Source of the DNA: Anodontia alba
Lineage: Eukaryota; Mollusca; Bivalvia; Lucinida; Lucinidae
Direction: 5' to 3'
NCBI GenBank assembly: GCA_964016985.1
Contig: OZ024827.1
Coordinates: 59,354,181 to 59,418,180, forward strand
Length of the DNA stretch: 64,000 bases
A model generated the notes under the pieces. It saw only the letters and a list, made by a program, of their open reading frames with translations, did not search any database and was not told the origin of the DNA. Position numbers and translations under genes: made by a program. Shown piece by piece: positions 1 through 10,714 of the stretch (the stretch's first letter is position 1; each line of letters begins with the position of its first letter).

Positions 1-2214
1 AGTAGGATAAATGCTTCTTCATAGGTCACAAACTGTGACTCTTCTTTCACTGCATTTAGTGTAGGATGACATACGTAACAGACTGTTACACATATAGGCC
101 ACCAGATACAGGGTGCAATCAACTTTTATTTCACACAGCAAGTATTGGTTTTTAAGTTAGGACATGTCTGCAGAATTCCCTAGGGTTGGGGAGGTATCGC
201 TATCTGGCCAGGAGTCCATGTGATATAATTTGTAAATCTAATGGTTTAACATTGATGTTAGCGGTAGTGATGACGTCATTATTGCCATATGACGCCACGG
301 AGGCGGTGACAAAATCTTGAAAGTGACTTCCCAAAGGATATAGACTGAAACTATAAAGGCTATTTACTTCTTTCATTTCAGTCGCACGGGACCCAAAAAA
401 TCGTCCGAAAGGAAACTGACTGTCTTGTTATTGTCTTCTTTGTGAAAAGAACAGTCCAGCCACATACAATATACATATTTTCTAGCAAGATAGATCTAGT
501 TAATCATGTTCCAATGCACGCTGCTTCATTTTGTATATTGCATAGTTAATTTGAGTCTGCTCTGCTCTAGAATAATGCAAAATGGGCTCTTGGATCGTTA
601 AAGACTAGAATATATGCACAACACAAGAAGTTGATGGAAGAGTTTTACGGCCATTATATGGCACTACATGCCAAATGTTAGAACAATAGTCACAATGATT
701 TTAGTTTGTTTTTTTTTCTCAAACGTGTACCATTCAAGACAGGACCAAGTTCGATTTTAGACGGAATCAATTAGAACCATTGAATGTTGAAAATTGACTA
801 CGAGGGTCCTGCAAAACGCTTTGACATTGTGATTGGACTTCTGAAGTGCAACGTTTAATCAAACAATTTGTGTTGCAGAATTTCAAAGCATTTCTGTTTT
901 ACCGAAACATTTTTTTGTTGTTGTTAAGTTTTACCTAATCGGGAAATGAAATACTATGAGATATATTTTCTTTTGGTATCTTTGAAGACACTGGTATACG
1001 AGCGTATAGCACTGCAAAGAGATCTACTGGTCTACATTTCTTCCGAGAAGGCAATGGCTGGCATGGACTCAGAATCGGTATTTAAGGTTTACAATATGCA
1101 TTTTGTTCAGACGCAACGAAATATTTGCCAATTTGCCATCGTCGTACCTGAATCATAATTCAGATGGACCCATGACTATTCCTCTGCTAGATGTAAAGAA
1201 AATGGCGCGAAATTGTCCTCTTGCTCAAACATGTCCACCGTGCTTTCACCACTAGTTAGCTAGTTAGATCCAGAACTAATACATTTCTTTTGCATTGTTT
1301 TTTCAGAAGTTCCTGGGTACATTTAAGACGTCGTACGTAGCAAATGAGGAAACCACTCAACACTAGTCTTTATCACTTGCAAATGCTTCTTCAGAATCGT
1401 TTGAAAACGACTGGCTGTATCTTTCATCGACAATCAGGCATCCCTTTATTGTATCGATGTTTACCTTGGTAATAAAAGTTTCAGGTCTACCAAGGCGGTT
1501 GTCATCTTTGGTGACAATTTTCCAGCTTTATCATCTTTAACCCCCTACATACTTTGTGCACAGAAATGGACTGAGGTCTATATATATCACCCAGTTTATC
1601 AAATATCTGCAATATATCTATACCAAGCCTAGTGCAGCATTATATATAGGCACGAATATCATAAATTACAGTTTTTCGACAATAATACAAGGTAACTTGT
1701 AAAATGGTCAGTGGATTTGAGCACAAATGTTTTAACCTTAAATACCACAACCATTCAAAAAAAAAAACATTTGCACGAAATAAACTGGTATCGTTAGCTC
1801 AATTGAAATGCAGACAAGAATGATAAAAATACACCTATTTACATACAATAGCCACGCTGATTTTAGCTGGATTATTTCGTCAATGCTTCAAAACTGCTGT
1901 CTGAAGATAAATTATACAAGGGAACATAAAAAATCGAACTTGCATTGATTCATATCTTTAATTATTTTGTCGTGGAATAACCTTTAAACACTATTATTCG
2001 ATTGATAAAGAGGTGTAAACCACATTTTCATTGATAAGACACTCCTGTTTTCGTGTTTTTTTTTTTTGTTTTTGTTTTTTTTTTTTGTTTGTTTTTTTTT
2101 TTGTCATTTTTCATTAAAACTTCTCCCGTTGTATTGATATGTGTGGTGTATAGTATATATTTAACCGTTATCACTCTCTGGGCTGAAACAGCAGATAATT
2201 TACAGGCTTTGCTA
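1..2214. other. No recognisable gene or repeat
   Basis: AT-rich sequence with T-runs near 2058-2102. The longest frame (946-1158, 70 codons) resembles nothing I know and lacks coding character. A TGACGTCA octamer at 271-278 matches a CRE but has no promoter context. Confidence 0.6.
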
Positions 2215-2310
2215 TTTAATGAAAATTAGGAGACAATTTGCATGAAATGTCAAAGACCTGTGAAAAATAAGAAAACTATTTCAAAATATCGTCTGCTGAA
2301 ATGTTTACCC
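2215..2310 (+). repeat. Half-copy of the 49.5-kb palindromic repeat
   Basis: GGAGACAATTTGCATGAAAT, GTCAAAGACCTG and downstream TCGTCTGCTGA follow the order of the right half of the 49.46-49.62-kb palindrome. The left half is absent. Confidence 0.5.
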
Positions 2311-3119
2311 ATCATGCAGTGTTAACCGTACACTGATTCATCTTTTACTGTGTTCAGTGGGGTTTCCAGGTCGCTTCATTTGCACAAGGAGCTATTGTTC
2401 CATGATACATTGACACTAATGTCACTAACAGTGAATTCACTCATCAAGTATCTTGAGATATGAAATGGGGGAAGCCAAACACGAGAATAGGGCCCTCATC
2501 ACAAGCGAAACGAAGGCCTGCATTATACTGTGCATTTGAGCAGTCTTGTCGTTGCTTGGAAAATTTTTGGGCACTGTAGATTATATCGACAAATAAAAAA
2601 GGTCCTGATCAGACAGCGGATTGCAATGCCAGTTTCTACAAAGGTAACTTTGCTTAACTGTTTACATAAGGCCGTTTATACACGAATCAGCGCAATTTAT
2701 AATCGATCTGTAATGCTACTGTCATTCAATAAAACTTTATTCATAATTTTTTAAAGGGAAAAAGGTACACGTTTTACCTATTTGAGATGTATCACACCTA
2801 AAACTCCCTAGCACCTGTGTCTGCCACGAAAAGCAAAATGTTTTCCAGGCATTCGCAAACAGTTATGATCCAGATCCGCGCAGTAAGAACAGCCTGATAG
2901 GAGTATTGGAATATAATATATCAACATAGAGACAATAGCAATCGCAAGATGCTAAATCTGCACAGTTTGTATCGGTCGACGCACCTTTGCGATTGACGTG
3001 GCACATATAATTACGAGCTTTGGATGTTCGTCTAGAAGACGACCGGTAGTCTAGAATCCACTGGAGAGAAGAGAAACTCCTGAGCAGCCAGTTCTTGCCT
3101 TCGAGAATGCTTTTTTTCT

Positions 3120-3650
3120 ATAAAATAATAAAATCTACTGAGTTTCCCTTGACAACAAACACACCAACGAACGAAAATTGGAGTCTCTGTTTTATTGAGA
3201 CTTTATATGATTCAGGACTGCATATACGCCCCCCTCTCCCCTACGAAACTCAATGTTTCAAGAAAAATAAAAAATAAAACACCTCTATGATGAAGAACAT
3301 AGAGAAATTTTGCGGCCGCCACTAAGCACTTAACACCAGCTGGAGTTAAGTGAAGAGTGCCCTTGAAAAGAAACAATGAAAATCAGAGTCTTGGTTTTAT
3401 TGAGACTCTTCATATGACAGCAATGTTGTTTGCAGGGCTGCATACGCCCCGCCCACAATATCCCTAACATTGATTTAAGTGTAATTGGCTGGGGGTAATT
3501 GGATTGTCCGAGATACCAGAATGGTAGAGACAATTGCTATTGTCTCTACGTTGATGTATTCTACCAAATGATGATTTTAAGGAAAATAAAATTGCCATAC
3601 TTTGGCCATAGGGCACTTTATACCAGCTACAGTGAAGTAAATCACACCTA
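3120..3650 (-). repeat. Two-block interspersed repeat (R-L family), two tandem degraded copies
   Basis: First copy: GTCTCTGTTTTATTGAGACT (about 3182), then GCATATACGCCCCC, then GCGGCCGCCACTAAGCACTT and AACACCAGCTGGAGTTAAGT. Second copy: CAGAGTCTTGGTTTTATTGA (about 3381), GGGCTGCATACGCCCCGCCC, then TATACCAGCTACAGTGAAGT (about 3620). Overlapping small open frames on both strands here are repeat by-products. Confidence 0.6.
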
Positions 3651-3804
3651 TAAAGGTTACATTGGTTATTTTCCTTCATATATAGTGGGCATGAATAAAT
3701 AAGAAAATGATACAGTTGCAATGGTCAGACATCCAAGCAGTTTGAATTCGAAAACTACTTGCGCCTTTGTAGAACGACTGGGCGAGCCAGTAATCTCCGT
3801 ATTA

Positions 3805-4070
3805 GGCATAAAACAATAGTTGTGTTTCCGCTTACATGCTGAAAAAAAATTGGTCGGTAGTAGGAGAAACGATTTTTTTTTCTTTATTTTTCTATTTTTT
3901 CTCCAGAAAAAAACAGGGTCGGGCCTGTAATTTTATTAAAATACAGGTATTTTGTTGAGGGTCGGTGCTTTACTTTTTTATTTTGCATTTTTACTGATAA
4001 AAAATAGCAGAGTCGGGTGTCTGAAACAGGGTCGGTCCGGTTAGTGGAAACACAGCTATTTTTTTACGCC
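3805..4070. mobile_element. Harbinger-like MITE with 30-bp TIRs
   Basis: GGCATAAAACAATAGTTGTG plus TTTCCGCTTA (3805-3834) matches, in reverse complement at 25 of 30 positions, the sequence at 4041-4070 ending in TTTTTTTACGCC. TTA flanks both ends, as expected for the 3-bp TWA duplication of PIF/Harbinger elements. The interior is A/T-rich with several CAGGGTCGG-type repeats. An open frame at 4017-4214 crosses the right TIR and is judged accidental. Confidence 0.7.
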
Positions 4071-4388
4071 TTATATATCGATATTGTAGTGGTAGAAAGT
4101 AACTTGGTGGAAATCTCAGTGGTGCAAAGTAACGCCATGAAAATGGCCTGTACTGTTGTATCCTTAGCGCGTAAACACCTAAGTTGCAGTGTTTTTATGT
4201 ATTTGTCTTGTTGATCTTATTACCTACGTAAGGTGTCAGTTTCTCTCTCCAGACACTCTGTCCATTTGTACCATTCCTTTGCATCATTGAGTTCTTCAGA
4301 CAGCGACACCTGTTATTACGGGAACAAGTGTCCTCCGACGTCATGGCTTTGTCAGTAAAGGGTTGTGACTTTTAAATCCGTATGATAG

Positions 4389-4985
4389 GAGGATAAACCA
4401 AAAACCACACACAAATCTTCAGACCAGGTAGAACAAATACGCATGGTTTCAAAATAATTCTTGGAGGAGTTGCGCCCAAAAGGTATCTATTCCAATACTA
4501 ATTGGTATTGGAATAGATACCTTGTATTAGTACTAGTACTAATAGTAGTATTAGTATTAGTACTAAAAAAATAAGTCAAAAAAGTGGAAAAGTTGATAAA
4601 AAAAATTAATGGGGGGATAACCCCAAGACCACCCGCACATTTTCAGACCATGTAGAACAAATATGCATAGTTTAAAATGATCGGTGGAACCTCTAGGAGG
4701 AGTTGCATCCACAAGGTATCTATTCTAATAGAAATCTGACCTGACAAAAACTAAGTCGAAAGTGGAAAAGTTGATTAAAAAAATAAAGGGAGGATAACCC
4801 CAAAACCAGATGCACATCTTCAGACCATGACAAAAACCACTTGCAAGCTTAAAAAAGATCGGTACTAACTGTAAGACCAGTTGTGTCCACAAGCTACATA
4901 TCTCATTTTGTCTACGGACGGACGGGCAGACGAACGGACGGACGAACCCATTTAATAGTCCTCTTCAACTCTTCGGAGGACAATG
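4389..4985 (+). mobile_element. Pearl-like element: three tandem cores, ACGG microsatellite, terminal hairpin
   Basis: Three repeats start at about 4389, 4611 and 4789, each with GGATAAcCC then CTTCAGACCATGTAGAAC. They are followed by (ACGG)n-like sequence at about 4913-4948 and a 3' hairpin, AGTCCTC...GAGGAC (about 4957-4981). This core/microsatellite/hairpin layout is that described for bivalve 'pearl' elements, now usually grouped with Helitron-type non-autonomous elements. The first unit contains an extra inverted segment (see the entry at 4480). Confidence 0.6.
4480..4562. repeat. Perfect 19-bp-arm hairpin plus palindromic TAGTACTA tract
   Basis: AAGGTATCTATTCCAATAC (4480-4498) is exactly complemented at 4505-4523, with a 6-base loop. 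A perfect 20-bp palindrome, TATTAGTACTAGTACTAATA, and further TAGTA repeats follow. The sister repeat unit at about 4717 has only the left arm. Confidence 0.85.
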
Positions 4986-5334
4986 ATAGCAATGTGTTTT
5001 CCTTATGCAATATTGGGCATAGATGCGGATGGGTGACATGATGGTAGTGTTGCTGAATGTTACAGCTCGCTACATGCCTTTCAAAGATGCAGTATCAGTT
5101 TAATCAGCCGTGTATGAGTATGTTTATTGGACGTGTATGTATGTGTCTGAACCATGCTTCTACGCATCGTCCGTGCGCGCTTTGTCCACAAGATTGCTTC
5201 GTAGAAAGATGGCTTAGACACACACGCACACATACACACGGCGTATATAAAACTCCGTTCGCCCACTTTATACTAAACCCTGTGCAAAGTGCATAACAGC
5301 TAATTGTAAATTTAGTAATGACAAAATCGAACGA

Positions 5335-5410
5335 CTCGAAAAAAGATATTTGAACCTCGGTTGCCGGGACAACTTACTACTAGGCCACCTAACCCACCAG
5401 CGGGCGCTCC
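5335..5410 (-). mobile_element. Possible degenerate tRNA-like SINE head
   Basis: On the minus strand, GGTGGCCTAGTAGTAAG (A-box-like) is followed about 20 bp later by CGAGGTTCAAATAT, a degraded B box. The arrangement matches other SINE heads in this window, but the B box is poor and no body or tail was recognised. Confidence 0.3.
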
Positions 5411-5893
5411 GGTTAGACACTACTGAACCCATCATCATCTTTAGACACACTGGGTCTGCGGACTGTCGTGAGATGAAAGGATATCTTGGCATTGTGTTGG
5501 CAAATGTTTTGTATCAGCATATATGATAGCAAGAGTGAAACGTCGCATATGAAGGTATAAATATAACCTTGTCCTGTGACCTGTGACTTTCGGTTTCAAT
5601 TTTGATTTAACAGTATAGATGGGAACCAGAAGCCTCGAATCACCGGATAAAATTATATTTTTCTGCGAACAATGGAGATTAATACCATGTATAAACTGAA
5701 TCGTTTACTCAAGCATGTTTTCGCTAGTAAATTATATAATACCCAGGCCCGCCGAGCCTACAACAAAGTCCCTTTACAGATTGCATGTTTCCTGGCTTGA
5801 AAGGTATGTCCAGAAAACTATCCGCATATTTCTTGGCATCCGTACTACTGGTTCAGGAGTTTAATTTAAAGACTATATTAAATAGAAATAAAC

Positions 5894-6410
5894 CTAAAGC
5901 ATTCTGTCAAGTCTTGTGTCGTTCTGTTTATCTGAAGTTTGGACGACATCTGCTCTCAATACATATCGACAGAAGGCTTCACATAAAGTTTTGCTGAAAA
6001 CCAAACACACACACACGCGCGCATGCACGCACAGAGGTAGACAGTCCCTACGCAATAGAAAAAAAGGTAAGAGAAAAGTCCAGGGAGTGCCATAATCACA
6101 AACCGCAGCCCTTCCCAGACTCCAAGAGGAAGAGGAAACCGACAATCTAAACAAGCACAAACCGAACAAACGTACGAAAAGCACTAAGATTAGCTCTCTC
6201 TTCCCCAAGCGAGGTAATCGCAATACTAAAAGGACTGAAAAACACAAGAACAAAATGACACACGGAAACACATACAACAAATCGCCTCGTAGAATAAACC
6301 ACAAAGCAACAAAGAGTAAGACCAACACCGGGACCACCGCCTTAGAACGGTCGGCAGAGCAAACCACCGGGGGGTTTAAAGCACTCTTACAGCTAGCTAA
6401 CTTCACCCTG
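5894..6410 (-). repeat. Interspersed repeat containing a chance 170-codon ORF, copy 1
   Basis: AAGAGAAAAGTCCAGGGAGT to CTAACTTCACCCTGG (about 6068-6409) matches 47905-48260 almost throughout. On the minus strand it has an open frame of 170 codons with hydrophobic stretches (LVLLFVALWFILRGD; VILFLCFSVLLVL). The equivalent frame in the other copy contains a stop, and the downstream half of this ORF runs into a CA-rich tract. I therefore treat it as non-coding repeat sequence, possibly the untranslated part of a retroelement. Substitution analysis across many copies would settle this. Confidence 0.6.
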
Positions 6411-6464
6411 GAAGTTTAGCTGTAACTTAAGGGTTTGGTACTTTTATCATATGTTGTACGTTTC

Positions 6465-7482
6465 CTCTAGAATTCTTTAATGCAGTTTGAGAGAATGGCT
6501 TTACAGCATTTACCCATAGTTATATAGGGATGCAAATGTGACCTCGCCCTAAATAGATCAAAGGTCATCCTAGGAAAATCGTTTTACCAAACATTGGCAA
6601 ACTAACCATTCTTCATGCCCTATTGCAAGACTCAGCCTCAAAAGTTTTTAACATATATGGGAATGGGAGTGGGGAGGTGTGTGTGTGTGGGGGGGGGGGG
6701 GGGAGGGGGGGGGTGGAGTGGACAATCTGGGTCAATGGAGCGCAACCACCTGAACAAACACTCAATCCTCCTTCAACAGAATACTCTGTACAGAAATTAG
6801 CAAAACCTGGTTTGTAATATGAGAGAGATTCTTTAGATATTTCATGACTGTATACATGTATATAGCTCATGGACAGAGCAAATAACCTCTGGGAAATAAA
6901 CTGTGGATTCAAACAGAAAGAATTGGCTATGTTGATCGTATATTGTAATCTTTAATGTATTTTGAGAAAAAGCCTTTACAACAATTCCCCATGCAAATAT
7001 ATAGGAAAGTACAAATTTGAACTTGCCATAGGGAGTTCAAAAGTAAGCCACCATTTGAAAAAAGAAATTGGTAACTCTACCATCCCCGATGCTCCTATTC
7101 AAGACTCAGCCTTAAATCTGTCTTGATTCTGTAGAACAAGCTTTTTAAATGTTTTACCGTGTATTAGCATGGCGACATTATTAACGGGGCGTGACAAGTT
7201 GAACGAATGTGCAACCTCTCTTCATATGTATGAAAACTAGTGAAAATCGGTCCAGCCATTTCCGAGAAGACGTTGTTTGACATGTCTGACGTAATTGGAC
7301 AGGCGGCCATTTGAACAAATTTCCTTTCCCCGACCTTAAGAGGCTTGCAATGAAATCTGATGAACAAAATGGCTCGGTGATTTCAAGTTGTTTAAGGCGA
7401 CGGATGGTGCACGATGGACGGAGGACATTGGACAGAGATAAATCGCAATAGCTTATCCCGAGTCGTTGGCTCAGGTGAGCTA
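6465..7482 (+). mobile_element. Hairpin-terminated repeat element, two cores
   Basis: Related blocks at about 6472 and 6949 (CTTTAATG...GAGAAaaagCCTTTACAaCAaTt) are two diverged core units separated by other sequence with a G-rich run (about 6690-6713). The 3' part holds GGTCCAGCCATTTCCGAGAA, then GATGGACGGAGGACATTGGA, and a terminal hairpin ending GGCTCAGGTGAGCT at 7481. That terminus is the reverse complement of the head of the 54.8-kb element, so both belong to one superfamily. Confidence 0.55.
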
Positions 7483-7573
7483 CCAAGACAGAAGCAAACA
7501 ACCGGTAGGATATAATACTACAATTTAGTTTTAACTCTGTCAATATATGACTCTATTACAGCAGAGATTAGAT

Positions 7574-7767
7574 CAGCTGGGGCACAGCATTTCCTACAAG
7601 ATTGTATGTGCACCCAGCGAAAAATCGGCTAATCAGAGTCTGTGTTGACTCTTTGAATCCATTGCTACCCATAGTGCCCTGTGATTATTCTTATAAGACC
7701 GCGCAAGCTGATCCGAGCCTTTGCTGGGTGCACATGCATTGTTGTAGGAAATATTGTGCCCCAGCTG
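7574..7767. mobile_element. Foldback MITE, 'GATCAGCCTGCGC' family member with long TIRs
   Basis: CAGCTGGGGCACAGCATTTC (7574) is complemented by the right end at 7767, and about 48 bp of each arm pair, including the CACCCAGCGAAA block. GAT flanks both ends, a possible 3-bp duplication. The centre (TCAGAGTC...) is divergent. The open frame at 7602-7856 is a by-product of the repeat. Confidence 0.7.
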
Positions 7768-7959
7768 GATGCACTGTAAAACAATCTCGTAGATTTTACG
7801 GTAAATACTGGCTACTGGCTGTCAATACATGTACCGTAACCTTGCTAACATCATAACGTAGAGTTTGGCAGCCGTAAAATTTCTAATAAGAGGAAAGGCT
7901 GATAACATAGCGTACTGTATAACAGCCTCCTAACTAAAAAGAAGATCTTACAATATCGA

Positions 7960-8400
7960 TTAAAAAAAACAAAAATTAAAAATAAAAAATAAAGCTGACG
8001 CGGTTTTTATTGGGACAGTTCATGAACAATAATTACCGTGCAACACTGGCCCTGCCTCCTAGCCTATGTTTCTGAGCAGTAGCCTATTTTCGAAACAAAC
8101 ACACATGAGCTCAGTGACATCTATGAACTAGATAATACAAACCACAAGTGATGCGCGGGGAGACGTTTTACAGCCGCATCACACCGCTTAACACCATCTG
8201 TAGTGAAGGTAGTCTTAAAGTAGGTTCCTTGAAAGCGAAAACCACAAAAATTAAACGAATAAGGAAACTCGGTTTTATTAATTATGTTCATAAACAGTTG
8301 TGCACCGCAGTACCGCACAAAACTGCTTATGCTTCCTAGCTCATAGTCAAGCATTATTCTATTTTCAGATCAATATAAATGATCTCATTGGTCCTAAAGG
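7960..8400 (-). repeat. Two-block interspersed repeat (R-L family), degraded copies
   Basis: GACGCGGTTTTTATTGGGAC (about 7996) and GCGGGGAGACGTTTTACAGC with CGCTTAACACCATCTGTAGT (about 8155-8205) form one copy. A second L-like block (ACTCGGTTTTATTAATTATG) starts at about 8258. Divergence is high. Confidence 0.5.
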
Positions 8401-8974
8401 ACCAGAAAATATTAACTACACTAATGTCAAGTACAGGTCAACCATATGATGTGCAACACACGAAAAGGGCCATTGCGCAATTTTTGGACAACGCAGGCCT
8501 AAATCAGCCTGCGCATTCGCATATGACATAAGTTTTTTTTTTTTTTTTTTTTTTTTTTCCACGTTGCGCATCATATACAATTTGCAAACTTGATCGAGAA
8601 ACACCCGACATCGTACCATAAATTCTGAACAATAGATCCTAAAAGTCTATTTCACTACCTGGTGACGTTTCTCAAAACTGCTCGATCAGCCGTAAACAGT
8701 GTGCGGCGTCTGATCTGAATGTTCGCTGTTTGTTCAGGCTTGTCTGTCCCAATACTTAGGGTAAATACGGTATATGTATACTGTATGTTGGACAGGGACC
8801 ACTGGTATTCGATACTTTTGAAAATAAATCTCTGTTTTCAAAGAGTCCAATCGACATTTAGTACGACAGTATTGTAAAGCTGTTTTAGATGCAGTATATA
8901 TTAAATCTCGTTCCTCTAGTATAACTAACAACAGTTGTAATATAAAGAATTTGAGCCGTAACATGAGAAAACGT

Positions 8975-9170
8975 ATCAACGGACATCTGCGCCCGAAGAA
9001 GACTCAAATCAGCCTGCGCGTTCTCGCAGTCTTATCAGAATATTTATTGTCCGCATGAAGAAACTGAATCTTCGCTATGAAAATACACCCAGTGAAGATA
9101 CTGATCAAACTGTGCGAACGCGCAGGCTGATCTGAATCTTCGCTGGGCGCACATGTCCGAAGGTATATAT
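8975..9170. repeat. Foldback repeat, 'GATCAGCCTGCGC' family
   Basis: CATCTGCGCCCGAAGAAGAC followed by CAGCCTGCGCGTTCTCGCAG is matched in inverse order by GCGAACGCGCAGGCTGATCT and TTCGCTGGGCGCACATGTCC. It is an imperfect inverted repeat of about 195 bp. A further degenerate half lies at about 9540-9620. Confidence 0.6.
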
Positions 9171-10086
9171 TCTGACGTTATGGCTGATATGTAAGATGAG
9201 GAGAAAATTAAAGTCGGAACACTTGAAAATGGATTTCCATGACAAAACAGTACAGTGGAGTCCGACATCAGCCTTCTCGTTTCTCATGTTTGATCAGGGC
9301 CACTATTGTATCCGATCTTAATGCTAACGGACAGTTTTCCCTGAGAAGATTGCACGGTAGCACAGACCAAGTATTGCCGACATTATTCGTATGTCCCGAA
9401 GAACATTTTCCTACCGCCATGCTGGTTGAGCCGTGACAACGGAAAACGTACATTCGGATATGAGTACCCAGACAGGGGTCAGCCTGCATATCTAAACAGT
9501 ATGTTTGTCCGAACAGACTTTGGACCCTTGGCTATCCAACATGCCCCTAGCAATGACTTTGATCGGACTAAACGAATACACAGGTTGATCTGAGTCGTCG
9601 GTTGGGCACATGTCCGAAAGAACCTTTTTCTCCCTTTGAGGCCCAATTTATCTTCCGGATTTCTAATAATTCATGCGCCGATATGCATCAGACTGACTGC
9701 ATCGTACAAGACATAATAACCATGGAGAGAAAGCAACGCAATGCGCGGTCCCTCTATATCATTGTTATCTTTAATAAAGTGTACTTTATTTCATTTATTT
9801 ACAATAGCTTGTTTCATATTATTTCTATATCAATTTCTAGTCTACTGCATACAAAATGTGATGATGAAAATTAAAGCTTTTATGATAAAAAAAAATCATT
9901 GACTTTTATGTTTATTTATTTCTTGCGCGTTCGTGAGAACAGAAAACACTAAAAGATTTTTTTCCCTTTTTTATCTGCTATGGAAATGACTTGGTTATGA
10001 TTTAGAAAATAATCCATACATGTAGCTGCTCTTCAGAGATAAGGCTCTGACACGGTTCGTTTTACCTTTCCAATTACCGTGATTAC

Positions 10087-10335
10087 ATGAGCCGGCTCTC
10101 AGCATTTCATACAAGATTACGTACGCGCCCGGCAAAGGCTCAGATCAGCCTGCGCATCCGCCCAGTCTTATCAGGATCAAAGTCTTCACTGTGCACACTA
10201 TGAGTGCAAGGACCAAAAGTTTCTTTTTGCGGACAGCGAAGACTCTGACTAGACTGTGCGGATGCCCAGGCTGATTTGAGTCTTTGCCTGCCGCACAGAT
10301 CATTTCGTACAAAGTGCCCTTCCTGGCGCAGTCAA
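10087..10335. mobile_element. Foldback MITE, 'GATCAGCCTGCGC' family
   Basis: The arms, each about 100 bp, contain GGCTCAGATCAGCCTGCGCA (left) and the reverse complement of CAGGCTGATTTGAGTCTTTG (right), with CATTTCATACAAG / CATTTCGTACAAAG in the outer parts. The outer ends resemble those of the 7.57-kb element, so the two are one family. Confidence 0.65.
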
Positions 10336-10714
10336 AACTTGGTGATTTTGGTTTAAAAAGAAAGATTTTTCGTTTGTTGATGGGTTTAAAACGTCAATAA
10401 AACCGCCCACTGAGAAGGAAAGGCGCATAAGTTTGCGCAGGTACATCAGAGAGGTTCAAAAGTTAAAATCTTAAATATTAACATGCTGACTATAAACAAA
10501 AACAAATAGTATTTTTAAGTATGTTCCGTATTCGAAAAAAAGGCACATCATGTCATTCAAATCTTTTCTGTGAGAAATAAGAAAAATAGCTCTAGTTATT
10601 ATCCAATGATTTAGAGTGCTAAAGTGTACAGTGTATATGATACAGTACACGTTACGGCAATATAAGACTATTCTTTGGTTATGTACGAGGTAAGACCCCC
10701 GCTTTATAGGCTGA

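Noticed and set aside
271..278. TGACGTCA as a CRE element
   Set aside because: An isolated 8-mer without promoter, transcript or conserved neighbours; expected by chance at this scale.
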